Under the pieces are notes generated by a model. The model ran no database searches, was not told the origin of the DNA, and saw nothing but the letters and a program-made list of their open reading frames with translations. From Paractinoplanes atraurantiacus (GTDB lineage Bacteria; Actinomycetota; Actinomycetes; Mycobacteriales; Micromonosporaceae): 64,000 bases of DNA. Positions 34,555-43,811 of this stretch are shown here, piece by piece (the stretch's first letter is position 1; each line of letters begins with the position of its first letter). The position numbers and the translations under genes were made by a program. The DNA lies in the NCBI RefSeq assembly GCF_900215205.1, contig NZ_OBDY01000021.1:62001-126000 (forward strand). The letters run 5' to 3'.

Positions 34555-35895
34555 TTAAGTACGGAGGAGCCGGTCGTGCGCTCGGCGGGCCTCACGGGCC
34601 AGGGTCTCGGCGTCGCCGTGCACCAGCTCGCCCCGCTCCACGATCGGCCGGCCGCCGACCAGGGACAGCTCGACCGGGGCGGCCGGCCCGAAGACCAGAG
34701 CCGCCAGCTTGTCGTCGATGCCCTCGTGGCCGAGACCGTCGAGACGCCACACGACCAGGTCGGCCAGCTTGCCCACCTCGATCGAGCCCAGGTCGTCCTG
34801 CCGCCCCAGGCAGCGGGCGCCGCCCATCGTGCCCAGCCGCAGGGCCTCGCGGGCGTTCAGCGCGCCCGGCCCGCCCCGGATCCGGGCCGTGTAGAGCGCC
34901 TGCCGCAACTCCTCACCCAGGTGGGCCGCCTCCTGCGAGGCCGAGCCGTCCACGCCCAGACCGACCGGCACGCGATGGTCGAGCAGCTCACGGACCCGGG
35001 CCGCCCCGGCGCCGAGGCGCGCGTTCGAGCTCGGGCAGTGTGCCACCCCCGTACCCGTAGCCCCGAGTCTGGCGATTGCGGCGTCGTCGAGGTGCACCCC
35101 GTGCGCCAGCCACACGTCGTCGCCGAGCCAGCCGAGGCGTTCCGCGTATTCCACCGGGGTGCATCCGAAGCGCTCCCGGCAGAAGTCCTCCTCGTCATCC
35201 GTCTCGGCCAGGTGCGTGTGCAGACGGACGCCCTTGCGGCGGGCCAGCTCGGCCGCCTCGCTCATCAGGCGCTCGGTCACCGAGAACGGCGAGCAGGGCG
35301 CCACCGCGATCTGCAGCATGGCGTCCGGTGACGGGTCGTGCCAGCGGTCGATGGCCGCCTCGGTGGCGGCCAGCGCCTCGTCGGTCTTCTCGACCACGTT
35401 GTCCGGCGGCAGCCCACCGTCCTTGCGACTGAGGTCCATCGAGCCGCGGGTCGGATGGAAGCGCACCCCCAGCCGCCGCGCCGCCTCGATCTCGGCCTCG
35501 AGCACGTCCCCGCCGTCGCGCGGGAAGACGTAGTGGTGGTCCATCGAGGTGGTGCAGCCGGAGAGAGCCAGCCAGCCCAGCCCCGCCCCGGCGGCCGCGC
35601 CCACGATCTCGGCGTCGAGCCGGCCCCAGATCGGGTAGAGCGTGGTCAGCCAGCCGAACAGCGTCTCGTCGAGGGCCAGCCCGCGGGTCGCCCACTGGTA
35701 GAGGTGGTGGTGGGTGTTGACCAGGCCGGGCGTGACCAGGCAGCCGGTGCCGTCGACCCGCGGCAGGTCGGCCGGGAAACGGCCGGCGCCGACCGCGGCG
35801 ATCCGGCCGTCGTCACCGACCACGACATGCCCGTCGGCGTGATAGGTGTCCTCGGCGTCGACCGTGGCCACGGCGACGTTCTCGATGACGATCAC
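34555..35895 (-). CDS. 8-oxoguanine deaminase-like amidohydrolase
   Basis: The 446-residue protein has VNTHHHLYQW (metal His pair), HTHLAETDDE, WLAHGVHLDD and GVDGSASQEA, the ATZ/TRZ-type deaminase signature with a single metal. 8-oxoguanine deaminases of this form lie in uricase operons and yield urate directly; guanine deaminase is the alternative. GTG 35895 overlaps the uricase stop as GTGA, so it is the last gene of uraD-uraH-uox-deaminase. Confidence 0.85.
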   Translation of the reverse strand: MIVIENVAVATVDAEDTYHADGHVVVGDDGRIAAVGAGRFPADLPRVDGTGCLVTPGLVNTHHHLYQWATRGLALDETLFGWLTTLYPIWGRLDAEIVGAAAGAGLGWLALSGCTTSMDHHYVFPRDGGDVLEAEIEAARRLGVRFHPTRGSMDLSRKDGGLPPDNVVEKTDEALAATEAAIDRWHDPSPDAMLQIAVAPCSPFSVTERLMSEAAELARRKGVRLHTHLAETDDEEDFCRERFGCTPVEYAERLGWLGDDVWLAHGVHLDDAAIARLGATGTGVAHCPSSNARLGAGAARVRELLDHRVPVGLGVDGSASQEAAHLGEELRQALYTARIRGGPGALNAREALRLGTMGGARCLGRQDDLGSIEVGKLADLVVWRLDGLGHEGIDDKLAALVFGPAAPVELSLVGGRPIVERGELVHGDAETLAREARRAHDRLLRT

Positions 35896-36752
35896 TGGTA
35901 CCACGCCGTCAGCGCCTCGGGCACGTCGTCGCGGGTCACGGTGCCCTCGATCAACCCGTACGGCCGGTCGCCGGCGATGAAGACCTCGTTGTCGTTGGTG
36001 AGGTCGAACGGCGACAGGTCGGCCAGGTAGTGATGCTTGTTGGGCAGCACGAGCCGGATCTCGGCGATCTCGTCGCGGGTGCGCAGCACGTGACTGCCCA
36101 TCGAGAAGAGCGTCTGCTGCAGCGAATGGCTGTACGTGTTGACGAAGCCCTTGATCAGCGCGTCCAGCGCGCCCTCGAACGATTTCGCCCAGTCGGCGTC
36201 GTCGGTCAGATGCCGCCAGCGGGCGTCGACGGCGGTGGCGAGGATGCGGTCGGTGGTCTCGGGCAGGGTGGTGTATTTGTCGCGGACGAAGCCGTGGAAC
36301 TCCGACGCGGTCGAGTTGAGCAGCGTCAACCCGGTCACCCCCGAGATCACTTCGGTCTGTTCGACGGTCACGGTCACCACGGCCGTACGGGTGTGATCGC
36401 CGCGCCGCTGGAACGAGTGCGGGCCGAGCCGCTCCCAGCCGAACGACTCGACACTGACCCGGGCCGCGCGCACCTGCGGCTGCGAGGTCACGAAGTGCCG
36501 GGCCAGGAGCAGCGCGAACTCCTCCGGCTCGCCGGCACCGTGCTCCTTCGCGAAGGCGTACACCGTGTTCTTCATGGTGTCGGTCGGCAGCACCCCGGCG
36601 TTGTCGCCGGTCAGATGGGTCGCGGCGAGATCACCGGAGAGGGCCACGCCGACCGTGAAGTCGATCAGCGAATGCGTATCGCCGTCACGGGACACGCGGA
36701 CCAGCCGCGTCTCCGCCTTTCCGTAACGGTTCTCCCCGAGCACGATCGACAC
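35892..36752 (-). CDS. uox: urate oxidase (uricase)
   Basis: The 286-residue cofactor-free oxidase has YGKAETR (catalytic Lys), GVLPTDTMKNTVY (Thr of the Lys-Thr dyad), ESFGWERLG and the C-terminal NKHHYLADLSPF. It converts urate to 5-hydroxyisourate and H2O2. It sits in the order uraD, uraH, uox, deaminase with five bases between uraH and uox. Length and motifs are typical. Confidence 0.96.
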   Translation of the reverse strand: MSIVLGENRYGKAETRLVRVSRDGDTHSLIDFTVGVALSGDLAATHLTGDNAGVLPTDTMKNTVYAFAKEHGAGEPEEFALLLARHFVTSQPQVRAARVSVESFGWERLGPHSFQRRGDHTRTAVVTVTVEQTEVISGVTGLTLLNSTASEFHGFVRDKYTTLPETTDRILATAVDARWRHLTDDADWAKSFEGALDALIKGFVNTYSHSLQQTLFSMGSHVLRTRDEIAEIRLVLPNKHHYLADLSPFDLTNDNEVFIAGDRPYGLIEGTVTRDDVPEALTAWYQ

Positions 36753-36757
36753 GCCCG

Positions 36758-37120
36758 TCAGCTCCCTCGATAGGTGGTGTAGCCGTAGCGGCTGAGCAGC
36801 AGCGGCACGTGGTAATGCCGCTCCGGGTCACGGACGTGGAAGGCGACCGTGACCTCGGGAAAGAAGCAGTCGTCGCCCAGGTAGGGCTCGACGTAGAAGA
36901 AGAGGCGGAAGCCGCCCGCCTGCCATTCGCGCATCGGCGCCCGGAACCGGAGCCGGCCGTCGTCGTCGGTACGCCCGTCGGCCACCTGCTGCCAGCCCTC
37001 GGAGTCACGCCGCTCCAGCCGCACGTAGACATCGCGCGCCGGCTCGCCGCTCACCGTGTCGAGGATGTGCGTGGAGATCTTCACGTGGAACTCGGGTTCC
37101 GTGCCGTCATGCGAGGGCAT
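36758..37120 (-). CDS. uraH: 5-hydroxyisourate hydrolase
   Basis: The 120-residue transthyretin-like protein has ISTHILDTVSGEPA near the start and ends YRGS, the C-terminal tetrapeptide typical of HIU hydrolases. RLERRDSEGWQ and HYHVPLLLSRYGYTTYRGS supply the active-site His/Arg/Tyr. It hydrolyses 5-hydroxyisourate to OHCU. It overlaps uraD by 14 bases. Confidence 0.95.
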   Translation of the reverse strand: MPSHDGTEPEFHVKISTHILDTVSGEPARDVYVRLERRDSEGWQQVADGRTDDDGRLRFRAPMREWQAGGFRLFFYVEPYLGDDCFFPEVTVAFHVRDPERHYHVPLLLSRYGYTTYRGS

Positions 37121-37607
37121 CGATCACCCGCTCCAGCCGCAACAGCGCGATCTTGCGAAGCTCGTCCGACACGATCGCCCGCTCGGTCTCCTCGTCGTGG
37201 CCCAGCCGCTCCCGGGCCGCGGCCAGGATCTCCGCCTGCGAGCGCCCACTGGCAAAGATCAAAAAGACATGACCGAATTTGCGCTCGTACGCCTCATTGA
37301 CCTTTCTCAACTCGGCCTGATCATCGCTCTGCGCGGCGGTGGACTGCTCGAGCCGCGACCAGGCGGCCTCCTGGGAGTCGCCGGCCGCGCGCTCACCGAT
37401 GCGCGGGTGAGCGGCCAGGCTCGTGAGCACACCCTCCCAGCTCAAGGCCCGCGAGGCGGCGTCGGCCTCGGCCAGAATGGCGGCCCGGTCCCGGTAGGGC
37501 CGTCTCGCGACGACCGTCGCACCCCAGGTGGGCGCCGCGCAGCAGGCTTTGAGGTTCTCACCGAGGTGTACGGCGGGCATCGAGTTGAACACCTCGACCG
37601 CGTCCAT
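37107..37607 (-). CDS. uraD: OHCU decarboxylase
   Basis: The 166-residue protein has the family start MDAVEVFNSMPA, the conserved AHPRIGE (catalytic His) near residue 67, SQEAAW and the FGHVFLIFASGRS segment. It decarboxylates OHCU to (S)-allantoin, the substrate of the allB product encoded 12 kb away. ATG 37607 follows AGGAAGGGG. It heads the four-gene urate operon and diverges from hrpB. Confidence 0.95.
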   Translation of the reverse strand: MDAVEVFNSMPAVHLGENLKACCAAPTWGATVVARRPYRDRAAILAEADAASRALSWEGVLTSLAAHPRIGERAAGDSQEAAWSRLEQSTAAQSDDQAELRKVNEAYERKFGHVFLIFASGRSQAEILAAARERLGHDEETERAIVSDELRKIALLRLERVIDALA

Positions 37608-37742
37608 CCGGGCAACCCCTTCCTCTAGTCGATCAGTCAAGCAGGCCAACTCGTACGGGTGCAGTCCTTTCCGGTTTCAGACACATTGCCAGACGGTCCG
37701 GCCTTCGGCGAGCTTGTCGTACCTCTGAGCGAGGATGGTCGG

Positions 37743-40700
37743 GTGCTGATCGCCGACGACGCCCTGCCCGCCCTTCCGATCCGCCCGGTGCTGCCCCGGG
37801 TGCGAGAGGCGCTGGCCGCGGCCGGAGCGGCGGTGCTGGTGGCGCCGCCCGGCACGGGCAAGACGACGCTGGTCCCCCTCGCGCTGGCGGACGGCAAAGG
37901 CCGCGTCGTGGTCGCCGAGCCGCGCCGCCTGGCCGCCCGCGCCGCCGCCCGCCGCATGGCGTTCCTGCTCGGCGAGCGCGTCGGCGACCGGGTGGGTTAC
38001 ACAGTCAGAGGCGACAGACAGATTTCCCGCCGTACGGAGATAGAGGTCGTGACCACGGGAGTCCTGGTGCGCCGCCTCCAGCGCGACCCGGAGCTGGCCG
38101 GCACGGCAGCCGTGATCCTCGACGAGTGCCACGAACGCCACCTCGACACCGACCTGGCCCTGGCCTTCCTGATCGAGGTGCGAGCCGCCCTCCGCCCCGA
38201 CCTGGCCGTCCTGGCCACCTCAGCCACGGCCGACGCCGACAGGCTGTCCCAGATCCTCGGCGAGGCCCCGGTCGTCGCGGCCGAGTCCCCACTGTTCCCG
38301 GTCGAGGTCAGCTGGAGCCCACCACCCACCCCGATCACACCCCCACTGGGCTTGCGCGTCGACCCTCGCCTGCTCGACCACGTGGCCGCCACAGTGCGCC
38401 GGGCCCTGACCGACTCCCCCGGCGACATCCTGGTGTTCCTCCCCGGCGCGCGCGAGATCGACGTGGTAGCCGGCAAGCTCGCGGGCGTGCGCTCAGCCCC
38501 GCACACGCAGCCAGCGTCCAGCGCGGCCCAAGGCGGCGGCGCGGGCACAGGCAGCGCGGGCTTGGGCGGCGCGGGCAGCGCGGGCTTGGGCGGCGCGGGC
38601 AGCGCGGGCATGGGCAGCGCGGGCATGGGCGGCGCGGGCAGCGCGGGCATGGGCAGCGCGGGCATGGGCGGCGCGGGCATGGGCGGCGCGGGCAGCGCGG
38701 GCATGGGCAGCGCGGGCATGGGCAGCGCGGGCATGGGCAGCGCGGGCTTGGGCGGCGCTAGTCTGGGCGGCGCGGGCTTGGGCGGCGGCCGCGCCGACGC
38801 CGGGGTCGAGGTGATCGCGCTGCACGGGCGACAGCCCGGCGCGGTGCAGGACGCCGCGCTGAAGCCGGGCGCGCGGAGGCGGGTCGTGCTGGCGACGGCC
38901 GTGGCCGAGAGCAGTCTGACGGTGCCCGGAGTTCGGGTGGTTGTCGACGCTGGGCTGAGCCGGGTGCCGCGCATGGATCACGCGCGCGGGCTGGGCGCCC
39001 TGGCGACGGTGCCGGTCTCCCGGGCCGCCGCCGTGCAGCGCGCCGGGCGCGCGGGCCGTGAGGCGCCCGGCCGCGTCTACCGCTGCTGGTCCGAGGCGCA
39101 GCACGACCGGCTACCGGCCCAGCCCGAGCCGGAGATCGCCGCCGCCGACCTGACCGGTTTCGCCCTCGATCTGGCCCTGTGGGGCCACCCCGACGGCACC
39201 GGCCTGTCCCTGCCCGACCCGCCACCGTCCGGCGCCCTGCAGTCCGCCACCGCGACCCTGCGCGACCTGGGCGCCGTCGACGACACCGGCCGCATCACGC
39301 CGCGCGGCCGCTCCCTGGCCGACGCCGGCCTCCACCCCCGCCTGGCCCGCGCCCTGCTCGACGGCGCCCCGTTGGTCGGCCCGCGCCGGGCCGCCGAGAT
39401 CGTCGCCCTCCTCGACGACGACCGCACCACCACCGACGACCTGGTCGCCGCCTGGCGCCGAGCCCGCGGCGCCACCGACCCCACATGGCGCAACGAGGTG
39501 CGCCGCCTGACCGCCGCCCTGACCCGCAACCCCACCGACGAGACCATCCCCGACGTGACCGACGCCGCCCTCCCCGAGCCCGACGACAGGGCCGGCGCGG
39601 AAGGCGGCGATCGAGGTCAAGCCGACGACAGGGAAAAACAGGGCCGACCCGGCGGGCGGCCCGCAGACCAGATCGGCGGGCCCGCAAACCAGACCGGCGG
39701 GCGCGAAGGCCAGACCGGCGAGCGTGCGGGCCAGACCGGCGGGCGCGCAGGCCACGGCGGGCATGCGGCCCAGATCCAGGTCTCCGGGCCGCAGAAACAG
39801 AGCCGGGGCGGCGGGCCGGAAGTGCCGGGCCGAGCGAAGGACGGCGGCCAGGGACGAGCGGAGGCTGGGCGGGGTGAGCGGGTGCCGGATGATCTGGCGG
39901 CGGGGCTTGTGGTGGGGCTGGCCTATCCGGAGCGGGTGGCGCGGGTTCGGGAGGCCGGTGGGCGGGCCTATCTGATGGCCGGTGGGACCGCGGCGGAGCT
40001 GACGCCGGGCACGGGGCTGGCCGGGGTCACCTGGCTGGCGGTGGCGGCGGCTGATCGGGCGGCGGGGGCGCGTACGGCGCGGATCCGGGCGGCGGCGCCG
40101 CTTGATGAAGCCACGGCGGTCGAGGCGGCTGGGACGCTTGCGGTGGAGGCCGTCGAGATCGGGTGGGTGGATGGCGATGTCGTGGCGCGCCGGGTGCGGC
40201 GGCTCGGGGCCATCACGCTCGTGGAGCGGCGGCTGAACGATCCGGATCCGGCGCTGGTGCGGGCGGCGCTCGTGGAAGGGCTGCACCGTGAAGGGCTGGG
40301 GCTGCTGATCTGGAGCCGCACGGCGACCGAGCTGCGGGAGCGGCTGGCCTTCGCGCACGCCGCCATGGGCGAACCCTGGCCGGACGTGTCGGACGAGGCC
40401 CTTCTCGCGCGGGCCGAGGACTGGCTCGAGCTCGGGTCGGCCCGGCGCCGGGCCGACCTGGGCAAGGTCGATGTGGCTTCGAGCCTGCGCCGGTTGCTGC
40501 CCTGGTCGGTGGCGGGGCGCCTCGATGAGGTGGCGCCCGAGCGGCTTCCGGTGCCCAGCGGCTCTCGGGTGCGGGTCGACTACTCCGACGTCGAGGCGCC
40601 GGTGCTCGCCGTCAAGGTGCAGGAGGCTTTCGGCTGGCGGGACGCACCACGCCTGGCCGACGGCCGCGTGCCGGTCCTGCTGCATCTGCTCTCCCCCGCC

Positions 40701-40859
40701 GGCCGCCCGGTCGCCGTCACCCGCGATCTGGCGTCCTTCTGGCAGCAGGGCTACCCCCAGGTCCGCGCCGAACTGCGCGGCCGCTACCCCCGCCACCCCT
40801 GGCCCGAGGACCCGACCACCGCCGAACCCACCCGCCGCGCCAAACCCCGCTCCCACTGA
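37743..40859 (+). CDS. hrpB: ATP-dependent RNA helicase HrpB with low-complexity inserts
   Basis: From GTG 37743 the product is 1038 residues, far longer than the usual 800-850. Helicase motifs: APPGTGKTT (I, residues 34-42), DECHERHLD (II), SATADADRL (III), AESSLTVPGVRVVVDAGLSR (V) and QRAGRAGREAPG (VI), followed by the HrpB C-terminal part. Two inserts explain the extra length: a Gly-Ala-Ser-Met repeat (38536-38790) before the second RecA domain core motifs and a Gly/Gln/Arg-rich stretch (about 39590-39860). It should unwind RNA; the cellular role in actinomycetes is unclear. Start choice is uncertain because the frame is open from 37659. Confidence 0.9.
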   Translation: MLIADDALPALPIRPVLPRVREALAAAGAAVLVAPPGTGKTTLVPLALADGKGRVVVAEPRRLAARAAARRMAFLLGERVGDRVGYTVRGDRQISRRTEIEVVTTGVLVRRLQRDPELAGTAAVILDECHERHLDTDLALAFLIEVRAALRPDLAVLATSATADADRLSQILGEAPVVAAESPLFPVEVSWSPPPTPITPPLGLRVDPRLLDHVAATVRRALTDSPGDILVFLPGAREIDVVAGKLAGVRSAPHTQPASSAAQGGGAGTGSAGLGGAGSAGLGGAGSAGMGSAGMGGAGSAGMGSAGMGGAGMGGAGSAGMGSAGMGSAGMGSAGLGGASLGGAGLGGGRADAGVEVIALHGRQPGAVQDAALKPGARRRVVLATAVAESSLTVPGVRVVVDAGLSRVPRMDHARGLGALATVPVSRAAAVQRAGRAGREAPGRVYRCWSEAQHDRLPAQPEPEIAAADLTGFALDLALWGHPDGTGLSLPDPPPSGALQSATATLRDLGAVDDTGRITPRGRSLADAGLHPRLARALLDGAPLVGPRRAAEIVALLDDDRTTTDDLVAAWRRARGATDPTWRNEVRRLTAALTRNPTDETIPDVTDAALPEPDDRAGAEGGDRGQADDREKQGRPGGRPADQIGGPANQTGGREGQTGERAGQTGGRAGHGGHAAQIQVSGPQKQSRGGGPEVPGRAKDGGQGRAEAGRGERVPDDLAAGLVVGLAYPERVARVREAGGRAYLMAGGTAAELTPGTGLAGVTWLAVAAADRAAGARTARIRAAAPLDEATAVEAAGTLAVEAVEIGWVDGDVVARRVRRLGAITLVERRLNDPDPALVRAALVEGLHREGLGLLIWSRTATELRERLAFAHAAMGEPWPDVSDEALLARAEDWLELGSARRRADLGKVDVASSLRRLLPWSVAGRLDEVAPERLPVPSGSRVRVDYSDVEAPVLAVKVQEAFGWRDAPRLADGRVPVLLHLLSPAGRPVAVTRDLASFWQQGYPQVRAELRGRYPRHPWPEDPTTAEPTRRAKPRSH
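38536..38790. repeat. tandem repeat coding G-S/G-A-G-M/L units in hrpB
   Basis: About 250 bases consist of 15-base and shorter units such as GGCAGCGCGGGCATG and GGCGGCGCGGGC, giving GSAGM, GGAGS and GSAGL blocks. All units are multiples of three, so the frame is kept. The final copies drift to GGCGGCGCTAG-type variants. The sequence is likely to vary in length between strains. Confidence 0.95.
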
Positions 40860-40985
40860 CCCGCCACCCAGGCCGACCCCACCCGCTCCCGCTGACCCGC
40901 CACCCAAAGTCCAACCGACCCGCTGACCCGCCCCCCAAAGCGCAACCGACCCGCTGACCCGCCGCCCAAAGCCTCAATCAACCCG
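40856..40985. repeat. 31-bp tandem repeat after hrpB
   Basis: The unit CTGACCCGCCRCCCAAAG followed by YSCAACCGACCCG is present at 40892-40922 and 40923-40953, with diverged copies at 40856-40891 and 40954-40985. The first copy starts at the hrpB stop codon. It is a VNTR-like array without coding value; a short 11-12-base repeat of CCCGCGTCCAAG follows near 41027-41056. Confidence 0.9.
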
Positions 40986-41081
40986 GGAGCCGCCGTGCCA
41001 ATCCCCTCGCCGCCGGCCCGCTGCCCCAGCCCGCGTCCAAGCCCGCGTCCAAGCCCGGCTCCGGTCGGCCAGGGAGGTCCC

Positions 41082-41474
41082 GTGAGTTATCTCGTCGAGG
41101 TGGAGCATCGCTTCCGGGCGGTGCAAGGGCTGCCGTCGCCGGTCCGGGCCCGGGAAGGCCTGCCGCTCCTGGCGTCCGGTGAAGGGGTGGAGGTCGTGGT
41201 CACGGCCGGCGTCGCGTTCGAGGACGAGCAGCTGACCGAGCGCGGCTGGTTCTTCGACACCGACGCGGCGGCGCTGACCCTTCGAGAGCACTGCGCCGAC
41301 CTCGCGGCTCGCCCATGGACGGAGCTGTTCACCTTCCGCCCGACATTCGAACTGGTGGCCCGTCACCTTTACGCCGCGCTGGCCCCGGAACTGCCGCAGC
41401 TGGCCTTCGTGCAGATCCGCGACACAGCGTTCGGGGTGACGACGCGGTACCGGTCAGGAGAGCTGGGCCGCTGA
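41082..41474 (+). CDS. 6-pyruvoyl-tetrahydropterin synthase/QueD-like protein lacking HGH
   Basis: The 130-residue product has the family pattern YLVEVEHRF at the start and FRPTFELVARHLYAAL plus VQIRDTAFGVTTRY near the end, comparable with the PTAENLA...ET motif of QueD. The metal-binding HGHNY motif is absent and only one of the expected zinc His residues is obvious, so catalysis is doubtful. GTG 41082 follows AGGGAGG. Its end overlaps the GGDEF-EAL gene by 21 bases. Family assignment is tentative. Confidence 0.5.
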   Translation: MSYLVEVEHRFRAVQGLPSPVRAREGLPLLASGEGVEVVVTAGVAFEDEQLTERGWFFDTDAAALTLREHCADLAARPWTELFTFRPTFELVARHLYAALAPELPQLAFVQIRDTAFGVTTRYRSGELGR

Positions 41475-43751
41475 GGACGGGGCCGTGGGCTGGGCGGGGA
41501 TCGCGGGTGGCTGGAGGCGGTGCAAAGGGCCGGGCTGGCCGAAGAGGTAGCCCTGGCCCATCAGGCAGCCCAGCGATGCCAGGGCGGCCGCCCGGGACGG
41601 GGTTTCGATACCCTCCGCCACCACCGCGATGTTCAGGCCGTCGCACAGGGTCACCACCGAGCGGCACAGGGCGCCCGCCTGGTCGGGGGCCACGTCCACG
41701 TCCGTCAGGGTCGAGTCGAGCTTCACGATGTCCACCGGCAGGGAGTGGAGCTGGGCCAAGGCGTTGAAACCGCTGCCGAAGTCGTCCAGGGCGACCCTGA
41801 TGCCGTGTGAGCGCAAGCGGGTCACCACCGCGGCGGCCGCTGTCAGGTCGGAGATGCGGCGGGTTTCGGTGATCTCCACGACCAGGCGGGAGGCGGGGAC
41901 GCCGTGGCGGGTCAGGGCCGCCACCACCACGTCTTCCAGGCCGGGGGCCAGGCGGGCCGCCGAGACGTTCACGTGCATGTCGACCGGGCGGCCGAAGACC
42001 ACGGCCAGCGACGCCGCGTCGGCGCAGGCCTGGTCGAGGACGAAGTCGTCGATCGCCGCCACCAGGCCGGTGCGCTCGGCCACCGAGACGAAGACGTCCG
42101 GGTGGACCGGGCCCACCACCGGTGACGTCCAGCGGGCCAGGGCCTCCACCGCCACCGTGGCGCCGTCGGTGAAGCGGACGATCGGCTGGTAGAAGACCTC
42201 GAAGCCGGCGTCGCCGGGGTGGCTCTCCAGGGCCTGCGCCAGCAGGTGGGGCAGGTCGGCGTGCGGGCCGCCGTCCTGCGCGCCGGCGTAGCGGGCCATC
42301 GTGCCCTTGCCCCGGCGCTTGCTCGCGTACATCGCCGCGTCGGCCCGGCGCAGCAGGGCGTCCGCCGTCAACGGCTCGCCCGGCGCCGGCGCCACCAGGC
42401 CGATGCTGGCGCCGACGCTGATGGTGTGGCCGTCGATCAGGAACGGCTCGCGCAGCGCGGCCAGGATGCGGTGGCCGACCGCCTCCGCTTCGGCCGGGCG
42501 GTGGTCGAGCAGCACCGCGAACTCGTCGCCGCCCAGGCGGGCCACCAGCTCGGCCGGGCCGGCGCAGCGCTGCATGCGCTCGGCGATCGCGTGCAGGATG
42601 CGGTCGCCGATGGCGTGGCCGAACGAGTCGTTTATCAGTTTGAAGTCGTCGAGGTCGGCGAAGAGCACCGCCACCGGGCGGCCGTCGGCCCGGGCCAGAC
42701 GGTCGTGGAACAGCGCCCGGTTCGCCACCCCGGTCAGCGGGTCGTGGTACGCCTGGTGGTGCAGCCGCTGCCGGCCCTCCGACACCCGGTCGAGCAGCAC
42801 CGTGTTGTCGACGATCGTGAACATCTGCCGGGCCACCACCAGGCCCAGGCCCAGCCAGCCCAGGTACGCCTCGAACGGTGACAGCGGCTTGCCGGTGCCC
42901 GTGTTGATCGCGATCATGACGCCGGTGGCGGTGACCGGGATGTACGGCAGCAGCAGGTGCAGCCAGTCGTGCCGGTGGGAGAACGGCGCGGCGCCGTCGC
43001 CGGCCACCACCGGGCTCAGCGCGGCCATCGCGATCAGCAGCGGGCCGGCCACATAGCCGGCCGACTCCAGCGGCGACAGACCGCCGTCGGCCAGCTCGAT
43101 CAGGCGGAACGTGTCGGAGACGCCGAAGGCCAGCAGCGCCAGCGCGCCCCAGATCAGCGGCTGCCGGCCGGCCCGCGAGCCGGGCTGGGTGAGCAACAGC
43201 AGCACGGCCATGGTCAACAGAAAGAGATCGGCGACCGGGTACGCGGCGGCGGCCACGATCATCGCGGTGGTGCGGCCACCCCAGTCGAACGGCACCGCCG
43301 ACCACAGCAGGGCCAGGATCGACCCGGAGATGAGCACGCTGTCGATCAGCAGCGCGATCTGATCACGCCGGACCGAGGTCGGAACGGGCCGCGGCCGCGT
43401 GTACGGCGCGTACAGCAGGGCGACCAGCAGGCAGGCGGGCAGCACGAAGAAGCCGACGTCGGAGACGCCGTCGGCCGGACGGCCCGGGACCATCAGCTCC
43501 TGGACCAGCCACCAGAGCCGGACCAGCGCCCACGCGGCCAACCCGAAGCCGGCGAAGAGCCGCCACCGCCGGTGCATGCCCGCGAGGCCACGAGCCGTCG
43601 CGAAACACACCCAGGCCGCGGCCGCGCCCGCGGCCAACTGCCCGCCGTCCTCGAAGAGCCGCCACCCCCGCGACCCGGTGAGCTCCCCGGCCGTGACGGC
43701 ACCGAGGACGAGCGCCAGCGTGACGAAGAGTCGCGCCGTCATCATCACCAC
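41454..43751 (-). CDS. membrane GGDEF-EAL cyclic-di-GMP enzyme
   Basis: The 765-residue protein has about nine membrane helices (residues 1-300), a GGDEF domain (about 320-480) with intact RLGGDEFAVLL, and an EAL domain (about 500-750) with VEALARW, NVSAARL, VEITETR, DDFGSGF, IVKLDST, AEGIETP and GQGYLFG. Both halves keep their catalytic residues, so it may make and break c-di-GMP, with the membrane part sensing a signal. In actinomycetes this links to development and exploration. Alternative starts at 43745 and 43742. Confidence 0.92.
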   Translation of the reverse strand: MVMMTARLFVTLALVLGAVTAGELTGSRGWRLFEDGGQLAAGAAAAWVCFATARGLAGMHRRWRLFAGFGLAAWALVRLWWLVQELMVPGRPADGVSDVGFFVLPACLLVALLYAPYTRPRPVPTSVRRDQIALLIDSVLISGSILALLWSAVPFDWGGRTTAMIVAAAAYPVADLFLLTMAVLLLLTQPGSRAGRQPLIWGALALLAFGVSDTFRLIELADGGLSPLESAGYVAGPLLIAMAALSPVVAGDGAAPFSHRHDWLHLLLPYIPVTATGVMIAINTGTGKPLSPFEAYLGWLGLGLVVARQMFTIVDNTVLLDRVSEGRQRLHHQAYHDPLTGVANRALFHDRLARADGRPVAVLFADLDDFKLINDSFGHAIGDRILHAIAERMQRCAGPAELVARLGGDEFAVLLDHRPAEAEAVGHRILAALREPFLIDGHTISVGASIGLVAPAPGEPLTADALLRRADAAMYASKRRGKGTMARYAGAQDGGPHADLPHLLAQALESHPGDAGFEVFYQPIVRFTDGATVAVEALARWTSPVVGPVHPDVFVSVAERTGLVAAIDDFVLDQACADAASLAVVFGRPVDMHVNVSAARLAPGLEDVVVAALTRHGVPASRLVVEITETRRISDLTAAAAVVTRLRSHGIRVALDDFGSGFNALAQLHSLPVDIVKLDSTLTDVDVAPDQAGALCRSVVTLCDGLNIAVVAEGIETPSRAAALASLGCLMGQGYLFGQPGPLHRLQPPAIPAQPTAPSSAAQLS

Positions 43752-43811
43752 CCGATACGAGCCGCGGGCCCCCTGATCCGCGACCGGAGTAAGGTACCGC
43801 AGTCGTGACGG

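Noticed and set aside
38536..38790. CRISPR-like array
   Set aside because: Repeats are contiguous without spacers and translate in frame within hrpB.
40856..40985. CRISPR array
   Set aside because: The 31-bp units are directly adjacent with no unique spacers, and no cas genes are present.
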